In this document: positions 49,138 through 59,778 of the stretch, one piece after another
Layout of the letters: the number at the start of each line of letters is the position of its first letter
Position numbering within the stretch: position 1 is the first letter of the stretch
Source of the DNA: Sipunculus nudus
Taxonomy: Eukaryota > Annelida > Sipuncula > Golfingiida > Sipunculidae
NCBI GenBank assembly: GCA_026874595.1
Contig: CM049306.1
Location: forward strand, 4,666,019-4,730,018
DNA length: 64,000 bases
Direction: 5' to 3'
Notes under the pieces: model-generated
Seen by the model: only the letters and a program-made list of their open reading frames with translations
What the model was told of the DNA's origin: nothing
Database searches by the model: none
Position numbers and translations under genes: made by a program

Positions 49138-49816
49138 CAGTAGAGCGCCGTATTTCCGAATGCCGAATTTTTGAAAATACGTTTTTTTGAAAATTAAAAT
49201 GGGGAACCGAAATTTGTATTTCCAAAATATATTTTCAAATATGTAAAAATCTTAAATGAGTATTGTAATTACGAGTCACAAGGCCTGCAGTCATGTGTTA
49301 AGCCCAGAGGTGACCCTAATTAATTAGTTCTGGCCGGGGCAAAGGTGTGAAAACTACAGCTAGCCCTGCAACACTCAGCCCCCTGTACCCCTAGCAAGCG
49401 ACTGAGCAGTTTATCCAAGAGCACTTGTGTGTTATCAACCACATTTCGTTTGTACTCAAGCAAGCATAGTTGTCAGCTTGGAACAGGATGTCATGCCAAA
49501 TTACTGAGCAGTTTACTCACATCAGCATTGGTGAGGTATAATTCATTAAATGCTTGTGCTCGAGCACCTTTTATATGTCCAGGTCTTCAATTAAGTAGAT
49601 CGATAAGAAACACTATGTTCCTTGGCGATGTTATTTGACCTTTCCCTCCAGTGAATTTTATAAAAAAAGAGCACACACATGTCCTTAAAGCAGGTTAAAC
49701 TTATCTTTGCCAATTATGCTCAGCAATAATCTAATATCTTTTATGATTTTATGAATGTTCCTTTTTACGATCAAAAGCTTGTCCCCTGATGCTTTTGGAA
49801 AAACGTCGCTCTATTG
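49138..49816. mobile_element. 679-bp pogo/Tigger-like (Tc1/mariner superfamily) non-autonomous element
   Basis: The left terminus, CAGTAGAGCGCCGTATTTCC, is matched in inverted orientation at the right terminus (minus strand CAATAGAGCGACGTTTTTCC). TA dinucleotides flank both sides (49136-49137 and 49817-49818), the target-site duplication of Tc1/mariner elements. CAGTAGAG-type termini are typical of pogo/Tigger elements. The interior has one 69-codon frame (49429-49638, GTG start) without a DDE or CENP-B-like domain, so transposition would need a transposase supplied elsewhere. The mismatches between the termini suggest an old insertion. It lies 91 bp upstream of the candidate exon at 49908. 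Confidence 0.75.
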
Positions 49817-49907
49817 TATTTCAAAACTGCTTGTGTCAAATTTAACAAGTTACAAATGGGTCATAAAGCTCAGCCAACTGACATGTTGATAATATGTTCT
49901 TGCACAG

Positions 49908-50041
49908 GTACGCTTCCGAGGCAGCGAAAATTTTGCACTTCTAAAGAAGCTCCTGATTTTCCCACTGTCTGCTTTGACTGTTTATGATGCACTTAAACAC
50001 CAGGTGGTGCACATGGGCCTGTCTGCTGAAAAACTGCTGAT
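49908..50041 (+). CDS. Probable internal exon of an unidentified plus-strand gene
   Basis: This 134-nt stretch has an acceptor (AATATGTTCTTGCACAG), a consensus donor (GAT then GTGAGT) and a single frame open throughout; one alternative frame stops. It encodes 44 residues plus 2 nt (phase 0 to 2): VRFRGSENFALLKKLL, IFPLSAL, then TVYDALKHQVVHMGLSAEKL. Composition is higher in GC and CpG than the flanks. The TVYDALK...GLS pattern loosely recalls the helix of ubiquitin-like/Ras-association folds, but that is a weak inference and I do not recognise the gene. The dangling AT joins in frame to the leading T of the candidate exon at 60422 (codon ATT) or the leading A at 63902 (codon ATA). The pogo-like element ends 91 bp upstream. 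Confidence 0.65.
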
Positions 50042-50524
50042 GTGAGTAGCTGCCAATCAAATGCAAGTCAACATACACTCGACAGGCATCAGGCTCCACC
50101 TAGAAACCACATGTGGGGCAATTCTCTCTGAGCCTGTGGCCTGTTCAAACTGTCACCGGGGTGATGAGCTGTCACTCAAAACAAAATGATTAACATTGGC
50201 TTTGTGTATTCCTCGCTTGGCTGGTAAACTGTTTTGTCTTCCAGCACAGGGTCTCAACTGATTGGACCAAAATACAGTGCTCCCCTCTGGTGTAGAGATT
50301 CAGGATATAAGGCCATAACAAACAGCACTTACAATATAGGTAGTTGGCCTATGGGAAAAGTGCTGTGTAATGAGCATATTGCACAGGCAACTAATTAAGA
50401 TAATGTAAGTGGCATCATTGTTCATGAATATTAGCTTAACTTCATCAAGACCCATAAGCACACGAAATTTGATGACAATCAGGTCAGCCATTCTTGAAGA
50501 ATCTGGAAATTTGTGTGTATTATG
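50042..50524. other. Presumed intron sequence, nothing recognised
   Basis: Begins with the GTGAGT donor of the preceding exon. No feature seen until the dispersed repeat near 50525. Confidence 0.4.
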
Positions 50525-51190
50525 CATTATTTCTAGGGTGCTCAAACATGCCCTGTAACTCAGAAAATATAGATCACAGTGACCTAAGTTTGGTTTCTAA
50601 GAATAACTTTAGAGGAACTCTCAGGATATCAAGTTAGAAGATTCTAGTTCCAATTTGTGCCCTACTTTGGTATAAAATTTTCAATTATTCTGGGGTGTGT
50701 TTATAAGCCCATAGCTCGGAGAATGTGGGTAACAGAGACCTTATTTCAGGTTTCCAAGGAAATTTTTCATGGACCTCCCATGATGTCATATTAAAGATTC
50801 TAAAACCAATGGTTACAATTTGGGCCCAGTACCGCGACCGCATCTTTAAAGGTCTCAAAAATACAGAAAAAAATTACGCCACCAGTCTGCAAGAACTGAT
50901 GAAAAACTCCATGATCAATATGCATGCAAAGAATCATGATCAATGTGTTAGTTGTTTAGTTACTGGAGCTTTTGTATCAAATTTTTAATTATTCTGGGGG
51001 TATTTCTGAATCCTTTAGCTCAGAGAATATGTGTAACAGAGACCTAATTTTAGGTTTCCAAGAAGATTGCTCATGGACCTCCTTGGATGTCAAGTAAGAA
51101 GATTCCAGGCCCAGGGGTTGCGATTTATGTCCTGTTAACGGACAGCGGGATAGACAGATGACGGACAAAGAGTGATTGGACTGTTTTGAC
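50525..51190 (+). mobile_element. Dispersed 156-bp-type repeat, copy C (truncated, rearranged)
   Basis: Three diverged units start near 50530, 50690 and 50985, recognisable by GGGTGCTCAAACATGCCCTG, ATAGATCACAGTGACCTAA (50569), TTTCAGGTTTCCAAGGA, and TCCAGGCCCAGGGGTTGCGA. It ends in a tetranucleotide-like tract (GGACAGCGGGATAGACAGA) at about 51136-51170. The right hairpin is lost. The site AGATCACAGTGACCT at 50571-50585 is one base from the perfect ERE. Confidence 0.6.
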
Positions 51191-51339
51191 AACTGATAAA
51201 GGCATACTTATCTTATTTCCATTTTCTTGTCTAATGGAAAATACAATTCTCTGAGAAAGAACGTCAAACAAAAATCACACACCACACCATCTTCGATCAA
51301 ACATGAGCACAAACAATAATCACGCAACTTACCATCTTA

Positions 51340-51716
51340 GACCAAGGTTGCAGGTGGCGCCACCATTTTTATGTATGTTATAGAGCTATCATAGGGCTAC
51401 ATTTGTGCAAAAATTTTTTTTTTGATCGGTCAAATGGTTCCCGAGATATGTAGGTTAATGTGTCAAAACAGACGCACAGATGGAGGCAGAGTGCAGAGGA
51501 AAGGTCAGAGGTCAAAACAAAATCGGGCCGCATCAGTTCACATGTGACCTGAACATAATACCAAGTTTCATAAAAATTCTGCCCAGCGGTTACAGAGGAG
51601 TTCTCCGGACACCTACGTGGCGGCAGCGGTGGGCTGAAAACATAGTATCTGCAAAACTCTGTTTTGGCAGATACAATTATGAAATACTGAAAAACTTTTG
51701 CTATCTCCCAATTTGA
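51340..51716. repeat. Probable dispersed repeat carrying a perfect DR1 motif
   Basis: Starts with GCAGGTGGCGCCACC, close to the CAGGTGGCACCACC module of copies B and E, and then diverges. The words GGTCAAATGGTTCCCGAGATA look like a common dispersed sequence, but this is a single copy in the window. AGGTCAGAGGTCA at 51502-51514 is an exact DR1. A 78-codon open frame (51480-51716) overlaps it; I do not call it a gene. Confidence 0.35.
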
Positions 51717-53636
51717 GTCAAGTAGTCAGATAATTTCCAAAACAAAAGCTTGAGTTGCATAAAAATGTTGGAAACTGTTTAAACCCACTGCTGCAAACTC
51801 TGTCACCAACAAACACATAAAATGTAATGATGTTGTGAGTCTAATTAGTAGTGGTTTCAGCTACTGTTTCAGCTGGGTTTTTTTTTTAAAGCCAAATAAA
51901 TATTATATCAATTAAAATATATGGGTACATTTAAACATACAAAATAATATTTTAAAAGGTTATTTTATGGTAATAATAATGATCTGTCTGAAACGTCCTC
52001 CCTTGCAAAAAGGCCTGTAGGAACACCCTAGTCCAAAATGTCCTAGTCCTAAACGCCTGACTCCGAAACATCCTACATTTCTAAATGATATTTTCTACTG
52101 TTTCTTTGGGCAACATAATATCTAATTTGAGATGGTCCCTTAAGTAAACCTTTGGATACATATTCAGTGTGTGAAGGAACAGGCCAATCAACAGAAAAAC
52201 ATTCAACAGCTCAAGCAATTTCAGGAGTAATATTAATGTAAGCATTCACTGTCCTATGTATGAAGAAGAGGATTTATGATGATTGCCATACGGATGCAAT
52301 CAGTCTGTACTGACCGATGAACCATTAACCGATTCAGTACTGACAGATGGACCAATATCCAATTCAGCTAACCGATTCTTCAACTGTATTATGACAAGTT
52401 AAAGTAGAGACTGCAGAAATACATCATCACAAATATCATTTTACTGTAGCTGCAAATACTTCAGGATATACAGAGAATGACAACACCTACCCATTTAGAC
52501 TACAGCTGTGCTGGTTTTGATATTGTTAAACATCCACTGTGTAAGATACAAAAAGACAGATAATTCACATGGAAACAAGCCGTCAATACTTGGGGAGTTT
52601 TCTTATCACTAGATTTGAATAAAATCTAGAGCATAAACAGAACACTGTAATGCTGGGGCGTTCGTATCGGTATATGGCCACATATATCCCCAAACCCATT
52701 AGCCTGTCTCCTATATTATTCATAACAACAATAATAATACCAATCCAGTTACAAGCAAATCTCTACTTTTTGTAAATGTTATCTTCTCAGCAGTGTTATA
52801 ATAATCTGCCTTTTTTATCTTGTTCTTGCTGCTGTATTCACCAACTATTTTTGCTCACTGTCAAGTGTGTATTAGATTTACGAGTATTGTGTGACTGATG
52901 TCCCAGAGATTGGCAGTACCAGTGCTGGTACAGCCAGACAATCAGGGCTACTCTGTCAGGACATGAGCTGCATATTCAGTCCAGCAGCTCATGACCCAGC
53001 GGTCCTTCTAGCTGGTTCTGTCTTACAGGCAGCAGGGCACAATCCTGCAATACCTTCACTGATTTAGTAATACTGACAGAATCACATTGCTAGAAGTGAA
53101 TTCTCATTTATATTAATCCGTTTATGTTGACAACTGTCTGTCACAGGCTTAATTCACATCATTACAATTACCTGGAAACAGCATCAAGTGTTTAACATCT
53201 CAGTACCACACCTGGTTCATGTTACTTTTAACTAACCCCATGATCACCCTGTCAGAATGCTGCAAAACTGCTGAGCTTTAAGGCAGAGGGTGCTAGATAA
53301 TAAGGCTATTAATATTTACCTTTAAACTCATTAATGTACTAAATTATGTAGATGGTCATAAGGAATGCTCTAAAGCACATATATAAGGTATCTTTTGAAC
53401 TAAGATAAAGTAAAGTAATTAAAATGAATGAAGTCATGCTGACATAACAGAAACTGTGAAGCTAAACTTTTGATGGACAAGGATTAAAAAAAATTATGGT
53501 ATGTCTAAATATTTAATGTAAAAATAATTCATTTGTCTATTGCTTGAGGCAAACTGTATATATATTCTTTGATAGATGTTGACATGACCTGCAAATTATA
53601 TTTAATTGTTTGAACCTTATAAACACATATATACCT

Positions 53637-53691
<55 letters not shown>

Positions 53692-54196
53692 TAGACTGGT
53701 GATTTCTCTAGTGAAAATTTCCTTTGAACATACTTTTTGTGTACCCTTGACATAATCTAAATGTTAACAGCATTATTTCACATATCAATATTTAAGATCA
53801 TATACAAGACTGAAAATTTGCTTTGTTATTCATTAACTATCTTACATATTCTAAAGCTAGATTTTAAGATAGCAATATGGATTTAGGTTGGCATCCTTTG
53901 ATCCCCAAGGTAATCTTTTTTCTTGCAAGAAACAAACTTTTGCTCTTTGAAATCAAAGACATTGTTGCATTAATCATCAAAGGGTCCAGAACACTGGGTA
54001 CTATTATGTAATGCTATTACTTTGATCTGATGACATCAACTGACTGGTTCAGGTCTAGCTGGTTGGTCTTAAAACAGAATGAAGTAATATATCTACAATC
54101 AACAAGGGTGGATTTAATTGTAGGACAGTTTAAAAAACTATTAAGTGTATTAAGTAGAGATTATATTCTAGTGTATGTGTGTGTGTATATATAACT
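51717..54196. other. Non-coding stretch with minor repeats
   Basis: Contains short degenerate repeats of a CCGAAACATCCT/AAATGTCCTAGTCC type (51990-52085), duplicated GATTCAGTACTGAC-like words (52320-52380) and a long TA microsatellite (53641-53690). At 52907-53066 a GC-richer stretch follows a CAG acceptor and stays open for 52 codons, but has no donor or recognised motif. Confidence 0.4.
53641..53690. repeat. (TA)n microsatellite
   Basis: About 49 bases of uninterrupted TA dinucleotide; perfect and therefore probably length-polymorphic. Confidence 0.92.
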
Positions 54197-54735
54197 GTTT
54201 AGGCAGAAGGCTGATACAGCCATGACACTTATAACCTGAAACCACTAAGCAAGAAGACTGATACAGTCAAGACACTAACTGAAACTGCTAAGCCAGAAGG
54301 CTGATACAGCAAAGACATTAATTATCAGAGCTGCTAAGCCAGAAGGCTGATACAGCCAAGACACTTATAACCTGAAACCTGTAAGCCAAAAGGCTGGTAC
54401 AGCCAAGACAATTATTACCAAAATTGCTAAGCCGGAAGGCTGACACAGCCAAGACACTAATTTACTGAAACTGGTAAGCCACTAGGCTGATACAGCCAAG
54501 ACACTAATTAACTGAAACTGCTAAGCCAGAAGGCAAACACGGCCAAGACACTAATTCACTGCACTTAACCAGAAGGCTAATACAACCCAGACACTTATTA
54601 CCTAAAACTTCTAAGCCAGAAGGTTAACACAGCCAAGACACTTATAACTTATAACCCATCAACAGCACAACCATAAGGTTGACATGGCCAAGCCACCAAT
54701 TTCCAATAAACTACTAAGCCAGAAGGCTACCAGCT
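54197..54735. repeat. 47-bp tandem array, about 12 diverged copies
   Basis: Units of 42-52 bp (typically 46-48) marked by AAGCCAGAAGGCTGATACAG and CCAAGACACTAATTA, with AAGCC starts at 54289, 54335, 54383, 54429, 54476 and 54523. Copies are more diverged than in the long arrays. The unit contains the perfect inverted repeat GGCTG-ATA-CAGCC. Confidence 0.88.
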
Positions 54736-56307
54736 GTAGTTTCACATTGCTATGTATTATGATATATTTTACCTAAATATTCCAGCATATAAATACACAG
54801 ACCATCAATGTAAATGAGTTGAGGAGAGTGTCCACACACCATAGTATACCATACTGACACTGACCATGGGAAGTTTTCATATATTCTAACTACTTAGCGA
54901 CTGTGAGACAGTTTCAGCTTGTGACATTTTGTACAAAATGCCCTGAAGACCACTGTGACACCAGTAATAAGTAAAAGATGGATGTTTGGACATGAAGCAG
55001 TGAGGAAACATGCCCTGTGGTAGGCGTTGACATTTCATCGTCATTTTTCAATTTAGTAAAGGAAAGCTCACACGACTCAAAAGTAATGATTACAGGCCCG
55101 CAGCCACTGGTGAATTCTCACTTAAAGATCACAGGAATGGTGACAGAAGCCGGCAAAAATGGAAATGAAATATACATATCATTCTTTTAAAATTAAAATC
55201 TCAGGAACAATCATGAACTTTCCATGATAAAATTACACAATAAATGTTATGTTCGAAACAACATTTTTGTCCAATATTTTTTGGATGAGAAGGTTGTTCA
55301 ACAAATTGTATTCCCAGTAAACAATTTTGTTACAGTGAGAATACAGCATTCAATAATTTACACCTTACACGATTCAGCTTTTACCATCTTAATTTGGTGG
55401 AAAATTGACATGCTAATAATAAATGTACATAAATAAATAAAGGACATTTAATATAAAAGTCATGAACCCGGCTTTACATTGCCAATGTCTGTGTCACACA
55501 CAATCAAATCCATTGGGACAAGCCATTACGCTGAAGGCTAATATTCAGGAGACGGTGCAATGACCTCACAAACTCTCATTTACAGTTAATGGATCATTTT
55601 CATGCAATCTCTCTCTTTACCAGATCCACACAATGCCTACAGAGGGTAATTTAGAAGACCTGACACAGAGCCTATCTGCAGGTGCCCTAGTCTGACAGGC
55701 TGTATTGTCCTTTAATATGCATTAAAAGTTTTAACAATGGCTTGAATAACAAGTAAAATAAATGTAAAATCTGGATGTTTTTAACACTAACATGCAAACT
55801 GCTGTCACACCAAGCTAGTGTACACTGCACAACAATGTATGTAACAGCAAGAAAACTGTACATAGATATACAGAGATAAAAACCCAGAGAAAAATGACTT
55901 CATGGAAGTTGTATAACATGCACAAACATGAACAGCTCTGCTGAATTGAATCATAAATTGCCTCCTCTTTTTAAATGAGAAAATCATTATTTGTAGTTGG
56001 TAGAGTCTTCTCAGTGAGAAGGAAAGCAATATCCCTGAGGTGATGACCTGTTGTTAAAACACAGGATTTTACATTTGTCCAAACTGTTTGGAAGAATACA
56101 AATCATCTGTTTACCAATAGGTCAACCAATCTTTGTGCCTGCAATGGTACAACCATGTGGTCCAGCAAACAGAATTCTATCTTTCAATATTTGCTTTGAT
56201 TCTGGTTTGTGTCATACACCAAGTCTCTCCCTGTTGTCATTATTATATTTCTCAATGATTTGACTGATTCAGGTACTTAAAATGTTATAAGAAATCTAAA
56301 ACAGGTG
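54736..56307. other. Non-coding stretch, nothing recognised
   Basis: AT-rich, only short chance frames (up to 74 codons) on both strands; no repeat or RNA gene seen. Confidence 0.45.
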
Positions 56308-56632
56308 CCTTAAACTCTATCTTATTACAGAAGTACTCTGACAGTCTGTGCCGGCTTAAACTCTATCTTATTACAGAAGTATTCTGACAGTCTGTGCCCG
56401 CTTAAACTCCATCTTATTACAGAAGTATTTGACAGTCTGTGCCCGCTTAAACTCTATCTTATTACAGAAGTACTCTGACAGTCTGTGCCGGCTTAAACTC
56501 TATCTTATTACAGAAGTATTCAGACAGTCTGTGCCGGCTTAAACTCTATCTTATTACAGAAGTACTCTGACAGTCTGTGCCGGCTTAAACTCTATCTTAT
56601 TACAGAAGTATTCTGACAGTCTGTGCCGGAGT
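56308..56632. repeat. 46-bp tandem array, 7 copies
   Basis: Units of CTTAAACTCTATCTTATTAC, AGAAGTACTCTGACAGTCTG and TGCCGG, with variants ACTCTG/ATTCTG/ATTTG and TGCCGG/TGCCCG. The variants alternate (ACTC, ATTC) along the array, suggesting duplication in pairs of units. Contains the inverted repeat ACAG-T-CTGT. Confidence 0.92.
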
Positions 56633-56980
56633 AACTGTGACTCTCATTGGTACATTGTATCTTCCAGTACGGTCCTCCAAACCTTATCTTGACACTCCAA
56701 GTCTCCATGAACTCAGCTTATCAACATGTTCATCAGCATCCTGCTTGACCAGGATTCCCAGCTGCGGAGAGGACCACTCTGATATAACTCTTCTGATTGG
56801 TCATCTTGTTAAGCCTGTGTGATTTCCATACTAATCTTGACAAATCACAGCAGGTAGGTCGCTATCATTACAGTGCACTGAAGACAAATTAAAATATCAT
56901 AAAATGAAATATCATTTTAGCTTTGTATCACTTTAAAGTCAATGTGAAAACAATGGAGAATTCATAGGATGGATGAAGTG

Positions 56981-57117
56981 CTAGCTGGCCTTTTTGCCTG
57001 ATAAGGTCAGCTGTTTGATGCATAATGTACTAGCTGACCTTTTCTGCCTGAAAGATCAGCTGTTTGGTGCAGAATGTACTAGCTGACCTTTTCTGCCTAA
57101 AAAAGGTCTGCTGGTAG
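56981..57117. repeat. 49-bp tandem array, just under 3 copies
   Basis: CTAGCTGACCTTTTCTGCCT recurs at 56981 (as CTAGCTGGCC), 57030 and 57079. Each unit can form a stem between AGCTGACC and a GGTCAGCT/GATCAGCT about 20 bases later. The last copy is truncated (GGTCTGCTGG). Confidence 0.85.
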
Positions 57118-57802
57118 CTGGTACAGAAGAAGGAGGTCAAGTGCCAAGGTCACAAGGACAATCTTACATGGAAAAGAAGTTAATAAAAATGATAATCTGA
57201 TCACACCTGGTAAACGAAAAAAGTAGGAGGTCCTAACGAGGATGACTGGTGAACAACTGAAGCATTTACATGTCATCACTTTCTTCAAAGACGTCATTAC
57301 TGGAGATACAGATGCTTAACAATCCTCTCAGAGCAGTCAAAGAAACTTTCTACAATGCAAGATGAAATGGTTCTCCTGAAAGACAGGATTATCAGCTGAA
57401 AGGATCTTGACAGGTCTCTCCAAATCTAACCTACCATAGCTCTGTTCTGATGTATTTTACCAATCCCAAGATCCACACTGACATCACATATAAAGTAATG
57501 TCAATAAATAGCAAGATATTGATACAGTTATATACAGAAAATACTACACTGCATTCATTATGGTCCTCAGCTGAATGAGGGTAGGTATGTCTGGTTTCTT
57601 ACTGGGAACACATTTCATTGCTCATATGAGATAATGATGGTCAATGGATAATGAACATGAATGTATATATTGCTGCAACTGGTATTCATCCTTTTTACAA
57701 AATAGTATTCTCAGTTTACTAACCTTACTATTGAATATCTCATAAAGTAGAAGTACAGTTCAAATGTAGGCAAAACAGAAACATTGACTATAGGAATAAG
57801 AA
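57118..57802. other. Non-coding stretch, nothing recognised
   Basis: AT-rich. The minus-strand 66-codon frame at 57097-57297 overlaps the end of the 49-bp array and is not supported. Confidence 0.45.
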
Positions 57803-57834
57803 ACAAGTGACCTATGGGTCATGACGCTCAGCTG
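57803..57834 (+). mobile_element. Solo left end of the pearl/Helentron-like family (copy D)
   Basis: ACAAGTGACCTATGGGTCAT followed by GACGCTCAGCTG, the family's left-end consensus. No core repeat follows before the next left end at 58366, so this is either truncated or the outer element of a nested pair. Confidence 0.55.
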
Positions 57835-58365
57835 CAAAGCATGACCTGTGACATCATGGGCTGAGATTCACAACTTACAATCAAATTTTTGAAAAACTTA
57901 TTTGCCAATTTTGTTTAAACATTCTACCATGACAAAAATATTTATCAGATATGTCTGGTTAAAACATAGTAACTTGATGGTCTGAGGCGAAATGTCTGGT
58001 TGTTGAGCTAACAGGAACTAATCCCACAGCTTGCTTGATACCTGTCAGTCACAAAAGGAACACCACACAGGCCAAATATAAGATCAACATAAAAAGCAAA
58101 AATTCAAGGAAATCCATGAATTATTGAGAAACAGGTGCTTCTGTATGAATTTTTATTCAATACAAACCAACTGTACTGAACTTTCAGAATGATGGTCATA
58201 TTTTTTTTAGAAATCTTTGACCCAATCCTTTGCAATATAAGATAATTCATGAGATCATATGTTCAAAAGGAATTTTAGGATGGCCACCTGATGGCCATAT
58301 TGGATTTCTGACAGGTCTGAAATCTGTCAACAAACATCCTTCTAAAAGGGACCTAATATTAAAAA
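57835..58365. other. Repeat-flanking sequence with a diverged ~90-bp duplicated segment
   Basis: 58262-58353 (AAAAGGAATTTTAGGATGGC, GGATTTCTGACAGGTCTGA, CCTTCTAAAAGGGAC) resembles 59797-59885 on the other side of copy E (GGATTTCTGACAAGTCTGA, CCTCCAAAGAGAGAC). Confidence 0.45.
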
Positions 58366-58680
58366 AAAACTAGGGACCCATGGGTCTCGATGCTCAGCTG
58401 CATTTGTCTATAAGGATATATGTTTATGAGGTTTTCCAAAATATTGGTCCTGTGATCAGTTTGAAGCCAACCTGTCTACCCAAACTGGAGTTATCATCCA
58501 TAAACTAATTTGTGAATGGAGGGGCCCTGTGACCTTAACCATTGACCTTATGACCCCAAAATCTAAAGGAAACTTCCCCTAATGGCAGGTGCACTACATG
58601 TTGATGATGGAAGGATTGAGATGAAAAGGTTGGCTTAAAATGCATCCACAGTCTTTCTTTATAAGTGGGTACTGAGACCT

Positions 58681-58693
58681 TGACCTTTGACCT
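58681..58693 (-). promoter_or_regulatory. Perfect DR1 nuclear-receptor motif in copy E
   Basis: TGACCTTTGACCT. The next unit (58826-58838) reads TGACCTTTGACCC, one base off, 145 bp later. Confidence 0.5.
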
Positions 58694-59239
58694 CATGACC
58701 CCTAAATTGAACAGAATCTTTCCCTATTGGCAGGTTAGCAATATCTTGAAGATGGAAGGTTTGGGATGAAAAGTTTGGCTTCAAATGCATATGCATTCTT
58801 TTTAAAGAAATAAGTCATGTGACCATGACCTTTGACCCGTTGGACCACAAAATCCACACTGTTCTTACTTTAGTAGTGAGTCATATATAAGTAAAGTTTG
58901 AAACCAATATGTCAAACTAAACTGGAGTTATCATCTGGAAACTTTGAACAGGTGAACAGGTGAACAGGTGGCCCCTGTGACCTTGAAATTTGACCACGTG
59001 ACCCCAAATTCATTTATGCTCTCCCTATACTGGCAAGTCAGCTAAATATGCAAAATGGAAAGTTTAAAATGCAGCCATAATCTTTTTAAAAAGTGAGTCC
59101 TGTGACCTTGACCTTTGACATCATGACCCCAAAATCATATAGGTTCTTGCCTGAGTGGTGGGCTATATGTAAGTCAATTTGAAATCCATGTGTCAATACA
59201 ACCTGGAGTTATTATCTGGAATCAAATTTGTGTGGATGG

Positions 59240-59283
59240 ATGGATGGACAGACAGACAGCTAAACAGACAGACAGACAGACAG
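59240..59283. repeat. GGAT/GACA tetranucleotide tract
   Basis: GGATGGATGGACAGACAGAC and further ACAG repeats ending at 59283; the equivalent tract in copy B is at 18985-19014. Confidence 0.75.
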
Positions 59284-59778
59284 GGTGATAACTATATGGC
59301 ATCCACTTGTGATCAATAAACACACCAGGTTTTGGGACACAAGATGTAATTACAGCTGAGAAACTGACATGATTGTTGTCATTTAATAATAAAAAAAATT
59401 TTTTAATATTTGTTAAAATAACAAAAAAATACAGGTGGCACCACCACTTTTTGGGAACTGACAAAACTAGTCATGGTTAATATTCAATGCAAGATTCATG
59501 ACAATCTATGCATTAATTATCAAGAAACTGGAGATTTTGTATTATAATTTGATTATTCTGGTGGGTACTTTCAAGCCCCATAGCTCGGAGGATATAGGTT
59601 GCAGTGACCTAATTTCAGGTTTCCAATGAGATTTTTTATTGACCTCCCTGGATATTCACTTAGAAGTTTCTAGGTCAAGCAGTTACGATTTGTGCCATGC
59701 TAACAGATGGCCGGACACCCGGACGGAAGACGGACAAAGCTCCATTCCTATACCTCTTACAGTCAGCTGAGCTAAAAA

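Larger units (their letters stand above)
58366..59778 (+). mobile_element. Dispersed composite element, copy E (the most complete)
   Basis: Left end with perfect palindrome GACCCATGGGTC (58375-58386) and GATGCTCAGCTG. Then about 143-bp units carrying GTGACCTTGACC-type words (58470-59230), a GACAGACAG tetranucleotide tract (59240-59283), the bridge with CAGGTGGCACCACC (59433), one 156-bp-type unit with AGGTTGCAGTGACCT (59596-59610), an ACGG-type tract (GGACACCCGGACGGAAGACG) and half of the terminal hairpin (ACAGTCAGCTGAGCTAAAAA). Comparison with copies A, B and the copy at 60485 shows that the 143-bp and 156-bp modules are parts of one family that can be present or absent. No protein is encoded. 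Confidence 0.7.

Noticed and set aside
56684-56761. Minus-strand stretch LGILVKQDADEHVDKLSSW after a good acceptor
   Set aside because: Only 25 codons before a stop, no donor, and the opposite strand is equally open; not distinguishable from chance.
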